NCBI GenBank assembly: GCA_937884485.1
Contig: CALGCG010000125.1
Coordinates: 1-9,200, forward strand
Direction: 5' to 3'
Length of the DNA stretch: 9,200 nt
Source of the DNA: an uncultured Bacteroidales bacterium
GTDB lineage: Bacteria > Bacteroidota > Bacteroidia > Bacteroidales > P3
Shown: piece after piece, positions 1 through 6,849 of the stretch
How positions within the stretch are numbered: the first letter of the stretch is position 1
How the letters are laid out: each line of letters starts with the position of its first letter
Made by a program: the position numbers and the translations under genes
Notes under the pieces: model-generated
What the model was told of the DNA's origin: nothing
The model's database searches: none
What the model saw: the letters and a program-made list of their open reading frames with translations, nothing else

Positions 1-403
1 CCAGCACTTCAATGGCCTGCTTGAACTGGTTCTTGCGCTCGTTGGCCTTGGTGACCACTACGCCCATGATCTTCAGCTCGGGGGCGATGCGCTCCAGCTT
101 CTCGTAGAATTCAAAGAGGTTAGCCAGACCGAACAGACCCCAGGGGGATGCCTCCACGGGGATAATGAGGTAGTCCGAGGCGCACATGATGTTCATGACC
201 CAACAGCCCAGGGTAGGCGGCGCGTCGATGAGGATGTAATCGTACTCGCCGGAATCCTTGATCTTGGCCAGCCCCTGCTTTAAGATGAACTCCCTCTGCC
301 ACATGGTGAAGAGGTCCACCTCGATCCCGCTCATGAGGATGGAGGAGGGGATCAGATCCAGACCCTCGTAGGCGGTGTGGCGGATATAGGGTGTCAGCTC
401 CTG
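1..403 (-). CDS. ParA/MinD-family ATPase, fragment lacking its N-terminus and C-terminus
   Basis: Reading the minus strand from about 400 down to 1 gives a ParA-type partitioning ATPase segment. It contains a Walker B-like stretch YDYILIDAPPTLG, then ASDYLIIPVEASPWGLFGL, then KIMGVVVTKANERKNQFKQA. ParA proteins bind ATP as dimers and position plasmid, chromosome or integrative-element DNA. The Walker A lysine loop (KGGVGKT) that should open the protein is absent, because the frame is preceded by tape-measure sequence rather than a ParA N-terminus. The other end runs off the window. The wording and the visibly higher G+C resemble ParA proteins of Clostridia rather than Bacteroidales (inference from memory of the family). 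There is no start codon of its own: the frame is continuous with the ORF that starts at 3991. It probably reached this position through a chimeric join. As ParA-family sequence I am confident; as a working gene here I am not. Confidence 0.88.
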
Positions 404-412
404 CTGCTTCTT
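398..412 (-). other. In-frame junction between tape-measure and ParA sequence
   Basis: The tape-measure C-terminal segment reads LAAGAVQVAAIKKQQ and then changes abruptly to ELTPYIRHTAYEG of the ParA segment. The short A/G-rich stretch aagaagcagcag (minus strand) fits both proteins and would be enough microhomology for a mis-assembly or an illegitimate recombination. Tape-measure proteins of this type normally continue for tens to hundreds of residues after the Ala-rich segment, and ParA normally starts with a Walker A motif; both are missing at the join. Confidence 0.8.
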
Positions 413-3400
413 GATGGCGGCTACCTGCACCGCACCGGCAGCGAGTGCAAGTTCTGCAGCCACGGGACCGAGCCACCAGGCAATTTTCGACGCGCTGGCG
501 TAAGCATTGATGGCGGCGAGTGCCGTTGAGGAGATGGCATTCATCACCTGCTGGGCGAACTCCTTGCGCTGCGCCTCGGCCTTGATGCGTGCCGTCTCTT
601 TCTCTTTTTTGCGTTCGAGGGCTTTCACCTTGCGGTTGTTGCCTTCTGCCATAGAGATTTCGCGGTCATACTGTTTTTCAAGTCGGGCAATCTTGATTTC
701 CGCCTCGGCTTGCGCCAGTTGGTTGAAGCTTTGCATCATCGAGGTCATCGAGGCGAAGGCCTGTTTGACCGTTTCGCCATACTTCGCCCAAGTGCCCTCG
801 CCGAATATTTTGTCAAGGGCAGAGCCAATCCATTGCTCCCACGTCTTCTGGTCATTCTTCTCATTACTGAAGATTTCGTCGTAGAGTTTCTTCTTTGCCT
901 GGGCATACCGCTTGTCCAATTCCAACTTCTTCTCGTTGTTGCCGGCACACTTGGCCAGTTCGGATTTATAGACCTCATCGAGCAGGGTCAGAGCGGCGTT
1001 GTACTGCAGTTGCTTTGTCTCGTCATCAGTGACAAAGTACTTATCCCACATCTGCTTCAGTTTCTCTTGGTGCGCTTTCTCCTTGTCGGCATACGCCTTT
1101 TGTCGCTTCTGTTGGTCTGCAACGAGTCGCTGGCGATAGGTTTCCTCCGCGCGGCGCCGTTCCTCGGTTCCCTCCTTGGTTAGCTGCGTCAAAGCCCGCA
1201 GGTGGGCGAACTCGATATTCTCCATCTGCATATCGAATGTTTCCTTTGATATGCGGTTCTGGAGGTAATCATCCTGCACCTGCCGGCGCAGATCCTCGTA
1301 GGCCTCATTCTCATCGGCGATAGTCTTTGCCTGGGCACGTTTGTCAAGTTTGTTTTTCGCCTCCCAGTATTTGGCTTGCGCATCGAGACGCTCGTTTTCG
1401 GTGAGGTCGGTTCGCTCCAGAAGTTTCTCGGCATACTCCATGTCGATTTGCTCCAGCCGCTGTTGGTGCTGCTCGTAGTCGGTCTCACCCTTGAAGTAGG
1501 CAATCTTGGCGAGGGCAATCTGTTGCTCCCGCCAGTCCTTCTCGGATTTGAACTTGTCCTCCGTTTTCTTACTACCGCCCCGACCTGATTTCTCAGAGGA
1601 GGAAGACCCGCCACCTCCACCGCTACCGGAGGCAGTTCCTTCACTCGAGGAACCTCTAACAGCATCTTTTTCCAAGTCTACCCCATAAGTGGAAAGGATT
1701 GCTTTTTCCTTTGCCACGACATTGTTATATGCCGCATTTGCCGAGCGCAATTGACTGGCGGCATGTTCCTGCACATCAACACTCGTGTTACCTACGGCAC
1801 CCCACGAGGTCGTATAGGTATAGCCACGACCGGCTTTAGACGCTGCGTCAACATTTTTTTGAGCCTCATTCACCGCGGTTTGTGCAGCTGCTTTTTCCTT
1901 TCCCAGCTCGGCAAGCATTTCCTTGGCTCCTTCCAACTCGTACTTCCGAGTAAGGGACAACAAGTAGTCGTCAAGTGCCTTTTTATTTTCTCTGTATTTG
2001 CCCGAAGTCGCGTCGAGTTGCGCATTGTAATCCGGGATAATGTCATTGAGTTTGCGCACGGCCTCTCTTCGCTCATCCAAAGAAAGGCGCTCATCCTTTG
2101 CAGCATCACGGAGTCGATTTATCTTGTTCACCTCATCAACCATTTTCTCGCGGGCATCATCTTTGATTTTGTTCAAAGCTCTTTGAGCGGCTTCCGCCTC
2201 ACTTACACGACGGGTGTATAAGTAGAGAGCGGTTGCGACGGTAGCAATGACAGCAGCCAACATCGCCCATGGGTTGGTATTCATCACGGCATTCATTGCA
2301 ATCCACGCTTTACGAGCCCTTTCAATTTGGCCGAACAACAACAAGACGGCTGATTTCAACGCGAGGACAACAATCTTGCCTGTAGCCATAAGAGCATTGC
2401 CAATCGCGACTGCCGCGTTCCACAGTTTTTGCTGGATGATAGCCCAATGTACAACCACATTGTAGGCCGCAATTCCGGCTGTTAGTGACACGATTAACCT
2501 CCAATGTTGAGTGAAGAAATTTACAGTTCCGGAAATAACTTTCATCAATGCGGATGAACTTGTGATGGCATACCTCATCACGGGCAACAACTGCTGCCCC
2601 AGTTGGACAGCGATTTCATTGAAGTGCTTTTTTGCCTTTTCGAGTCCGGCCTGCACAGTGTTATTCTGCACATTGAACTCCTTCGTGACCGACGTGCCTT
2701 CTTCGAATGCTTGGTTCGCGACTTCTTGTTGTGCCCTCACCTCATCAATCTTGCCCGCGAGAACAGAGAGCGTCTGAATCGAGCGGGCCCCATTCTCGCC
2801 CATTTCGGCGAACATAGGTGCCAGCACATCCATGCCACCGGCCTTGTTCAGCGTCTCTAACAGAGTCAGTACAGCTTCATTGGCGTCGTTTTTCATCAGC
2901 TCTGTGAATTTCTTCACGTCAAGTCCTGCTGCGGCGGCATATTTCGCAGGGTCGCGATAGAGTTTGACGATAAGTTGCGACAGAGCGGTAGAGGATGCCT
3001 CCACTTTTTGTTGTGCCGAGTCGAGCACTGCACCATAGGCCATAATCTGTTGCACCGACATCTTTGCCTGTGCACCAGTTCCACCAAGGCGGCTGGCAAA
3101 CTCAGCGATATATGGAGCCGATGCCGAACAGTTTTGAGACAATTCGTTGATGACCGAACCCACTTTGAGCAAAGCCTGTTCAGTACCGTAGCGCTCCTCA
3201 TCACCAAACAGACCTGTAAGTTTTGAGAGCGTTAGCGTGGCTCCCTCACCGAGATCGTCGAGGGCGACGTTGATTTGATCGGCAGCACGGACAAAGCCCA
3301 GCACATCCTCTTTCGAGGATTTACCCAAGCGGCCTGCCTCTTGTGCGAGTTGGTTCAAGCCCTCACGGCTTGTGCGAGTGTCCATTCGCTTGAATTCCTC

Positions 3401-3991
3401 ATTCAGATCTTCAACTTGCTCGGCAGTCATGCCGGTAAACTTCCGCACATTGGCCATTTCCTGCTCCATCTCGGCATAGGCATCGACAGCCTTGCGAGCG
3501 GTGAAAGTGATGCCGGTTATTGCGCCGAAAACGACCTGCAGGGCAGCGCCCCAGTCAAACATCTTCTTGGCAAAGCGTTCCCACAGGTTGGATTGTTCTT
3601 TAGTCTCAGCCTTGATTTTGGCAAGTTCTGTGCGCACCGCCTTGATTTTGCGAGTCTGTTCGTCCCATGCACTGCTGCCTCGTTCTATATTTTTCAAATC
3701 TTTTTCAAGGCGGCGCAGCGTCTGCTGCAACTCTTTCGGTGTGGCTTTATCCAGGCGTTTCAGCACCTGTTCCACATTGACAATCTCCGACTGGATTTTG
3801 CGGATTTGCTTCTCTGTCTTGTTCAGCTCTTTTTGTAGCCCCTTTTGTGCCGTGGTGTCTCCCGTTTTCCAGGCTTGCATCAAGGCCTCACGCACTTCTT
3901 CGGCATGTTTCTTCAGCCGGGAGAGTTCCTCCTTGGCTTGTGTTCCATTCACCTCGAAAATGGAAGTGGCTTTTGTTGTGTAGTCGCTCAT
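403..3991 (-). CDS. Phage tail tape-measure protein (3' end replaced by ParA sequence)
   Basis: This protein sets tail length in long-tailed phages and is injected with the DNA. It starts at the ATG at 3991 (MSDYTTKATSIFEVNGTQAK) and about 1,197 residues are tape-measure-like. Residues 1-150 are charged and coiled-coil. About 165-450 is a TP901/PhageMin-type core with GMTAEQVEDLNEEFKRMDT, EAGRLGKSSKEDV and FASRLGGTGAQAKMS. About 490-590 is a hydrophobic block with several possible membrane segments. About 785-810 is a Gly/Ser-rich linker. About 815-1165 is a long charged coiled coil, followed by an Ala-rich hydrophobic segment. The true C-terminus is lost at the junction near 400. No Shine-Dalgarno precedes the ATG; a Bacteroidota-type promoter lies 28-58 bases upstream. 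No other virion gene is in the window. Family assignment is strong. The missing end means the product may not work as read. Confidence 0.9.
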
Positions 3992-4018
3992 ATATTCTTT
4001 GCAATTTATTCAACACTG

Positions 4019-4049
4019 CAAAGAAAGCTGATTCTGTTCTGACAGCAAA
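4019..4049 (-). promoter_or_regulatory. Candidate promoter of the tape-measure gene
   Basis: On the minus strand TTTG (4049-4046), 19 bases, then TTTCTTTG (4026-4019) matches the Bacteroidota -33/-7 pattern with one mismatch in TAnnTTTG. Transcription would start near 4015, giving a leader of about 24 nt. The -33 box lies in the T-rich tail of the preceding hairpin. Confidence 0.45.
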
Positions 4050-4081
4050 AGACAACAAAAGCGACACTTCATCGGTGCCGC
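4047..4081 (-). terminator. Candidate intrinsic terminator after the small membrane-protein gene
   Basis: On the minus strand GCGGCAC (4081-4075) pairs with GTGTCGC (4067-4061), 7 bp including one G-U, with a 7-nt loop. It is followed by TTTTGTTGTCTTTT. It lies 26 bases past the stop codon at 4107, where a terminator is expected. Confidence 0.55.
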
Positions 4082-4106
4082 TCGACTAAATAAGTTTTAT
4101 CCGACC

Positions 4107-4454
4107 TTAACTCTTCCACCTTTGCGCCTCGGCCTTCTCTTTCGCTTGCTCTTGCTTCTTTTCCAGCCAGACCATCGCTCTTTTCATCCAAGCATGGATT
4201 TCACGGACTTTACGCCCGGCCCAAATAGCCAATGGCTCCGGCGGGGCGGGCACACCTTTCAATCTATAATACAACCAACGGGGCCAGTAATACAATGCGG
4301 CATAGACGGTGGCGAGTGCGAGACTGAAAAGGAGCCATCCAATAAAGAGGCAACATACTACGATAAATACGGCAAGCACGGCAACGATGATGCCCCCGAG
4401 GATGGTTCCGCAGGCGGCGAAGATGTCACTGAATATGCCGAAGAAGTAAATCAT
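4107..4454 (-). CDS. Small two-helix membrane protein of unknown function
   Basis: This 115-aa protein has two adjacent hydrophobic segments, about residues 16-36 and 37-58, then WPRWLYYRLKGVPAPPEP. A charged, helix-prone tail (about 78-115) is rich in Lys, Arg, Glu and Trp and probably lies in the cytoplasm along the membrane. I do not recognise the family. It lies between the five-gene coupled operon and the tape-measure gene, 120 bases from the former. A terminator-like hairpin follows it, so it seems to be its own unit or the last gene of one. Holin-like topology (small, two helices, charged tail) is possible, but no lysis gene is adjacent and nothing specific supports it. No clear promoter or Shine-Dalgarno is visible. 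Its reality as a gene is supported by the coherent membrane-plus-amphipathic design. Confidence 0.75.
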   Translation of the reverse strand: MIYFFGIFSDIFAACGTILGGIIVAVLAVFIVVCCLFIGWLLFSLALATVYAALYYWPRWLYYRLKGVPAPPEPLAIWAGRKVREIHAWMKRAMVWLEKKQEQAKEKAEAQRWKS

Positions 4455-4508
4455 AGCTGTTGTATCTTTACATTTTAGACTGCAAAATGCGTGCCTGGTT
4501 TAATATAA

Positions 4509-4537
4509 GGGCAGGGGACCGTCGCGGCTGCCTGCCC
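4509..4537 (-). terminator. Hairpin after the five-gene operon, possible terminator
   Basis: GGGCAGG (4509-4515) and CCTGCCC (4531-4537) form a 7-bp stem with a 15-nt loop. On the minus strand it is followed by TTATATT, a weak U-tract. A run of eight T (4561-4554) lies between the hairpin and the operon's last stop codon, without a stem before it. It could end the operon transcript or be only a structured spacer. Confidence 0.35.
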
Positions 4538-4574
4538 TCGCAATGTTATTGTCAAAAAAAATGTGTCCTGAAGG

Positions 4575-4829
4575 TTATCTCTGTCGGGGCTTCATCGCCC
4601 AGCCGTGGCGGCCACTGGGTCCGTCGTAGCGGATTTGGTAGCCGTGTGCCACCATCACAGCGGTGACCTCGTTGGGGGTAAGTTCCACCATGTCGTCAAG
4701 GTCACGCAGGATGGAGTCTGTTGTCTTCAGCATGGCGCTGTTCTCGTCCGGCTCCCAGTTCTGCAGGTAGGCTTTGAGTGCCACCAGTGCCACGCTTGCT
4801 CCCTCTTGGCTCTTATCGTTCTCGTTCAT
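4575..4829 (-). CDS. Small uncharacterised protein, last gene of the coupled operon
   Basis: This 84-aa protein (MNENDKSQEGASVALVALKA to WAMKPRQR) is mostly helical in appearance and has no membrane segment. It has a central acidic stretch (DSILRDLDDMVELTPNEVTAV) and a basic, aromatic C-terminus. I do not recognise a named family. The start is set by an ATGA overlap with the stop of the preceding gene (A of ATG at 4829) and by the sequence GAAAGGAGGTG ending four bases before the ATG. A longer reading back to 4916 exists but would run through the previous gene without a ribosome site, so I reject it. Translation is very probably coupled to the gene before it. Its context, five tiny coupled genes in an accessory region, suggests a phage or mobile-element function that cannot be specified. 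Confidence 0.75.
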   Translation of the reverse strand: MNENDKSQEGASVALVALKAYLQNWEPDENSAMLKTTDSILRDLDDMVELTPNEVTAVMVAHGYQIRYDGPSGRHGWAMKPRQR

Positions 4830-5062
4830 TGCGCACCTCCTTTCTTGTTCTGCATCTCGAGGAACGACACAATGGCCTCGCTCACGGTGGTGAGGTCGGC
4901 GATGTCGTCGAGCCACAGGCTGGTGGTGGTGATGGATGTCTTGCGGTGCTGCACCGTGATCTCAACGCCCGTGAGCGCGTCCACCTCCGGCTCGAAGTGG
5001 CGAGTGATGATGATGCGCACGTTGTCGCGCTCAAACGCCGTGGTCAGTTGCTTCTGTTTCAT
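4826..5062 (-). CDS. Small uncharacterised soluble protein, fourth gene of the coupled operon
   Basis: This 78-aa protein reads MKQKQLTTAFERDNVRIIIT and ends MQNKKGGAQ. Alternating hydrophobic and polar residues in about 14-45 (VRIIITRHFEP, VEITVQHRKTSITTT) suggest a small beta sheet followed by an alpha helix (VSEAIVSFLEM), so a compact soluble alpha/beta domain. I know no family for it. The start at 5062 follows GAAAGGAGGTG and overlaps the stop of the preceding gene (ATGA). Its own C-terminal Lys-Gly-Gly is the translation of the next gene's Shine-Dalgarno sequence, so both jobs share the same bases. Confidence 0.75.
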   Translation of the reverse strand: MKQKQLTTAFERDNVRIIITRHFEPEVDALTGVEITVQHRKTSITTTSLWLDDIADLTTVSEAIVSFLEMQNKKGGAQ

Positions 5063-5475
5063 AACGCGTCACCTCCTTTCTCGGGCTGTGCATCGGCCTG
5101 CAGGCTATCCTCTTTAATCGGGTCATGTGCCAGGCAGAAATCGTGCTTCACGTCGATGAGTGTCATGATGACCCAATAACTGTCAGAGAAACTCCCGTCA
5201 CGGCGTGACGGTTTGACCGAGATTTTTGACATCATGCCGCCATACAGCTTGTGGCGCGAGTGTTCAACCAGCAAAGGCATGGTTCTTGGGAACTTTTTGT
5301 CAAGGGTTGCGCACAGCTTCTGAACTTTCAAGAACAGAACCTTGTCGGGCAGGTTTCCTTTGTCCGACACGATGGTGTGCTCGTAGCGCTTGACAAAGGC
5401 GATGAGGCCTTCGGCTTTTTTAGCGTGGTATGCGATAGAAAACACGCCCACGTCACTCACGAACTGGCGCTTCAT
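5059..5475 (-). CDS. Uncharacterised soluble protein, third gene of the coupled operon
   Basis: This 138-aa protein starts MKRQFVSDVGVFSIAYHAKK. It looks soluble and mixed alpha/beta: a helix around residues 20-32, a Lys-rich helix around 42-62, then a strand-rich part (MMSKISVKPSRRDGSFSDSY, WVIMTLIDVKHDF) around 80-115. The tail (120-138) is polar. Two cysteines and several histidines are present but form no metal-site motif I recognise. I do not know the family. The start is fixed by the ATGA overlap and the GAAAGGAGGTG site (5489-5479). The C-terminus PEKGGDAL again carries the next gene's ribosome site. Confidence 0.75.
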   Translation of the reverse strand: MKRQFVSDVGVFSIAYHAKKAEGLIAFVKRYEHTIVSDKGNLPDKVLFLKVQKLCATLDKKFPRTMPLLVEHSRHKLYGGMMSKISVKPSRRDGSFSDSYWVIMTLIDVKHDFCLAHDPIKEDSLQADAQPEKGGDAL

Positions 5476-5846
5476 AACTCACCTCCTTTCGCGATATGGC
5501 CTCTTTCAAGCAGATGTTCGACAAGACCATAGACGGCATCCAGTGCGCTCGTTGTTGATGTGAGTGAGTCGTAATGTATCTCACCCTTCTGTCCAATCGT
5601 CGCGGCGAAATCAATGTGCCAACCGCGACGGGAACTATACAAGAATGTAGTACCGCTAGGCAGCAGCGCGAGCAATGCTTCGGTGCTCCATGCGGGTGTC
5701 ATGTCTTCAAGGGCAAGATCCTGATGGTCACCCGTAAAAACGAATGGCCCTTCCTCACAGGAGTAGACAAAGTCGCAAGTAGCAGGGTCAAGCCCCAACG
5801 CTACAAGCTGGCGGCTTTGATCAAGCGTAGTAGCAAGGTGTTTCAT
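5472..5846 (-). CDS. Uncharacterised Bacteroidales-type protein, second gene of the coupled operon
   Basis: This 124-aa protein begins MKHLATTLDQSRQLVALGLD and contains DMTPAWSTEALLALLPSGTT followed by a strand-rich Trp/Arg segment (SSRRGWHIDF). The opening 'attempt, residues SR, LxxLGL' and the 'PAWSxxALLxLLP' core recall hypothetical proteins I have seen repeatedly in Bacteroides and Prevotella mobile DNA (memory, not a search). No catalytic motif is visible. It is soluble and acidic overall. The ATG at 5846 overlaps the previous stop (ATGA) and follows GAAAGGAGGTG. It ends HIAKGGEL, almost the same C-terminus as the gene before it (DIAKGGAEL), because both encode the same ribosome-binding sequence. 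Confidence 0.78.
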   Translation of the reverse strand: MKHLATTLDQSRQLVALGLDPATCDFVYSCEEGPFVFTGDHQDLALEDMTPAWSTEALLALLPSGTTFLYSSRRGWHIDFAATIGQKGEIHYDSLTSTTSALDAVYGLVEHLLERGHIAKGGEL

Positions 5847-6103
5847 AACTCAGCACCTCCTTTCGCGATGTCGAGGGTGAGACACAGGCACAACTGCACC
5901 GCCCAACTCAGGGTGAGGGCGGCGGTGAGCATGGGGTGCTCGCCGGTGGCCTGGTAGAGCAGGACGGTGACGGCGGCCACCGCGCCCAGCACGATGCTCA
6001 GGCGTAGCGAGGTTAGGAACTCTGCCGCTTTCGTGGCAAGCGGCTTGGCCAGGTCTGTGAGTCGCGGCATGGCGGCTCTCGGGGTCAATGAAATTGTTTT
6101 CAT
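5843..6103 (-). CDS. Small two-helix membrane protein, first gene of the coupled operon
   Basis: This 86-aa protein starts MKTISLTPRAAMPRLTDLAK. It has a basic, Pro-containing N-terminus, a first hydrophobic helix about residues 34-54 (IVLGAVAAVTVLLYQ) and a second about 58-80 (LTAALTLSWAVQLCLCLTL). I do not recognise a family. Unlike the other four genes it has no Shine-Dalgarno. The bases right before its ATG are instead copy C of the leader repeat (6118-6104), which is exactly complementary to copy B in the leader. Initiation is therefore a likely point of RNA-level control for the whole operon. A later Met (residue 12) is a possible alternative start, but 6103 fits the leader architecture better. 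Confidence 0.72.
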   Translation of the reverse strand: MKTISLTPRAAMPRLTDLAKPLATKAAEFLTSLRLSIVLGAVAAVTVLLYQATGEHPMLTAALTLSWAVQLCLCLTLDIAKGGAEL

Positions 6104-6118
6104 TTCACGATGTTTGAC
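6104..6118 (-). repeat. Leader element copy C, abutting the start codon of the 6103 gene
   Basis: Minus-strand GTCAAACATCGTGAA ends directly before the ATG. It is perfectly complementary (15 bp) to copy B (6156-6170) and shares its first 13 bases with copy A (6308-6296). Pairing with B would cover the ribosome landing site. Confidence 0.85.
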
Positions 6119-6130
6119 TGTTATGGGCAG

Positions 6131-6210
6131 AAAAAACGGCTGCCGTTATCCCGTCGTCAAACATCGTGAATCTACCCCGAAGAGCATATATCACTGGATA
6201 AGGCAGCCGT
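6131..6210 (-). terminator. Second leader hairpin (T2), long-stem intrinsic terminator
   Basis: On the minus strand ACGGCTGCC (6210-6202) pairs with GGCAGCCGT (6144-6136) and TTATCC (6201-6196) pairs with GGATAA (6151-6146). That is 15 bp with a one-base bulge at 6145, directly followed by six T (6136-6131, overlapping the last base of the stem). The 44-nt loop contains repeat copy B. This is upstream of, not after, the operon, so it looks like an attenuator rather than an ordinary terminator. Confidence 0.7.
6155..6172 (-). repeat. Leader element copy B (antisense copy)
   Basis: Minus-strand TTCACGATGTTTGAC (6170-6156) is the reverse complement of copies A and C. With A (6292-6309) it can form 18 bp including two G-U pairs. 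With C it can form 15 perfect pairs. It can use only one partner at a time. Confidence 0.8.
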
Positions 6211-6233
6211 ATGTATTTGGCTGGTTTGGGCTA

Positions 6234-6287
6234 TAAAAAAAGCCCACCGCGATGTAGTGTGAGCAATATCCGATGCTCGACGGGTGG
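6234..6287 (-). terminator. First leader hairpin (T1), intrinsic terminator about 75 nt from the start site
   Basis: On the minus strand CCACC (6287-6283) pairs with GGTGG (6248-6244), and inside it GAGCA (6278-6274 complement) pairs with TGCTC (6265-6261 complement), giving two 5-bp stems. A run of seven T (6241-6235) follows. Nearby AGCCC (6230-6226 side) could also pair with GGGCT just before the U-tract, a possible antiterminator. Confidence 0.6.
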
Positions 6288-6309
6288 AATCAATCCACGA
6301 TGTTTGACG
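6235..6309 (-). ncRNA. Candidate short leader RNA (about 75 nt)
   Basis: A good Bacteroidota promoter at 6313-6344 and the terminator-like T1 enclose about 75 nt without an ORF. The predicted 5' end falls at or next to copy A (CGTCAAACATCGTG). The RNA could act as the leader of the operon at 6103, or as a released small RNA that pairs with copy B in longer transcripts. No similarity to a named RNA family is recognised. Confidence 0.5.
6292..6309 (-). repeat. Leader element copy A, at the predicted RNA 5' end
   Basis: Minus-strand CGTCAAACATCGTG followed by GATT. Its first 14 bases and the wobble pairs after them match copy B, giving 18 bp. Thirteen bases are identical to copy C next to the start codon. 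Confidence 0.8.
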
Positions 6310-6312
6310 CTG

Positions 6313-6344
6313 CAAAACTACAACAAAGTTTTGGAACCGCCAAA
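6313..6344 (-). promoter_or_regulatory. Promoter of the leader and five-gene operon
   Basis: Minus strand TTTG (6344-6341), 20 bases, TAGTTTTG (6320-6313): an exact match to the Bacteroidota -33/-7 consensus. If the -7 box ends four bases before +1, transcription starts near 6309. The spacer (CCAAAACTTTG) recurs in three other promoters of this window. Confidence 0.8.
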
Positions 6345-6370
6345 CATTTTACAAGAAATTTGCTTTTTTT

Positions 6371-6823
6371 TTACTTTCGGCGAATCACCATGCCGGTTAC
6401 TTCAACCCATGCGACGCGTCGTTTTTCCTCGTTCCACACTGCTTTTGTACGCAGTCGAATGATACCATCGCCACCAAGTTTCTTCGCCTCCTGAACGGCA
6501 TAGCCGATGGCCGACCGTTCATTGGCAACACGTTTGCCAGAGGTGTCATAATAGGTTACAATTTGGTCGCCATACACATCATCTTTCTCTCGGCGACCTT
6601 TCTTTTCAATCTTGGTGGCCCCCGTAAACTCGAACACATCGAGGCTTGCCACACCGACATAATCGAAGCCCACCGCGTCCGACTCGGTAATCAAGAAGTC
6701 CGGACCGGCAATCTCCTCATAGTTCAACACGAAGGCTTCCTGAAAGAACATGTCTTCCACCGGCTTACATCCCGGCAGAACCATTGCCGCAACCGCTGCG
6801 ACTAATAAAATAAACTTTTTCAT
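6371..6823 (-). CDS. Lipoprotein with an RcsF/YbjQ-like C-terminal motif
   Basis: This 150-aa protein has a lipoprotein signal peptide: Lys-Lys, a hydrophobic run, then the lipobox LPGC with the lipidated Cys at residue 19. The mature protein would be membrane-anchored facing the periplasm or cell surface. The C-terminal part (about 104-150) reads AIGYAVQEAKKLGGDGIIRL and ends VEVTGMVIRRK. The pattern 'A...EAKKLGxDGIIxLR...VxVTGxVI' resembles the small alpha/beta fold of RcsF and YbjQ-type proteins (family knowledge; the match is short). A charged loop (about 71-84) separates it from the N-terminal strands. It has its own promoter, and a terminator lies just upstream, so it behaves like a phage moron. 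A role in surface modification or superinfection exclusion is possible but unproven. No Shine-Dalgarno is visible, as is normal for Bacteroidota. Confidence 0.82.
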   Translation of the reverse strand: MKKFILLVAAVAAMVLPGCKPVEDMFFQEAFVLNYEEIAGPDFLITESDAVGFDYVGVASLDVFEFTGATKIEKKGRREKDDVYGDQIVTYYDTSGKRVANERSAIGYAVQEAKKLGGDGIIRLRTKAVWNEEKRRVAWVEVTGMVIRRK

Positions 6824-6849
6824 AGGTTAATAATAATGATTAAACGCTG

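Larger units (their letters stand above)
4834..5863 (-). promoter_or_regulatory. Four identical strong ribosome-binding sites at the operon's gene junctions
   Basis: The plus strand reads CACCTCCTTTC (minus GAAAGGAGGTG) at 5854-5864, 5480-5490, 5070-5080 and 4834-4844. Each is 4-7 bases before an ATG that overlaps the previous stop as ATGA. From family knowledge this is an 11-base match to the 3' end of bacterial 16S rRNA. Such strong sites are unusual in Bacteroidota, and the other genes in this window lack them. Confidence 0.85.

Noticed and set aside
120..476. 118-aa minus-strand frame rich in Arg, Gly and His
   Set aside because: It is out of frame with the clear ParA and tape-measure readings over the same bases and has the biased composition of a shadow ORF.
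1570..1640. Low-complexity GGT/TCC-rich stretch that looks like a microsatellite
   Set aside because: It encodes the Gly/Ser linker of the tape-measure protein and needs no separate repeat annotation.
710..3838. Many long plus-strand frames opposite the tape-measure gene, some hydrophobic
   Set aside because: They arise opposite charged coiled-coil codons, carry no recognisable domain or ribosome site, and overlap a confidently assigned gene.
4575..4916. Longer start at 4916 for the last operon gene
   Set aside because: The added residues (RRHRRPHHRER) are a frame-shifted reading of the previous gene. The ATG at 4829 has the strong ribosome site and ATGA overlap.
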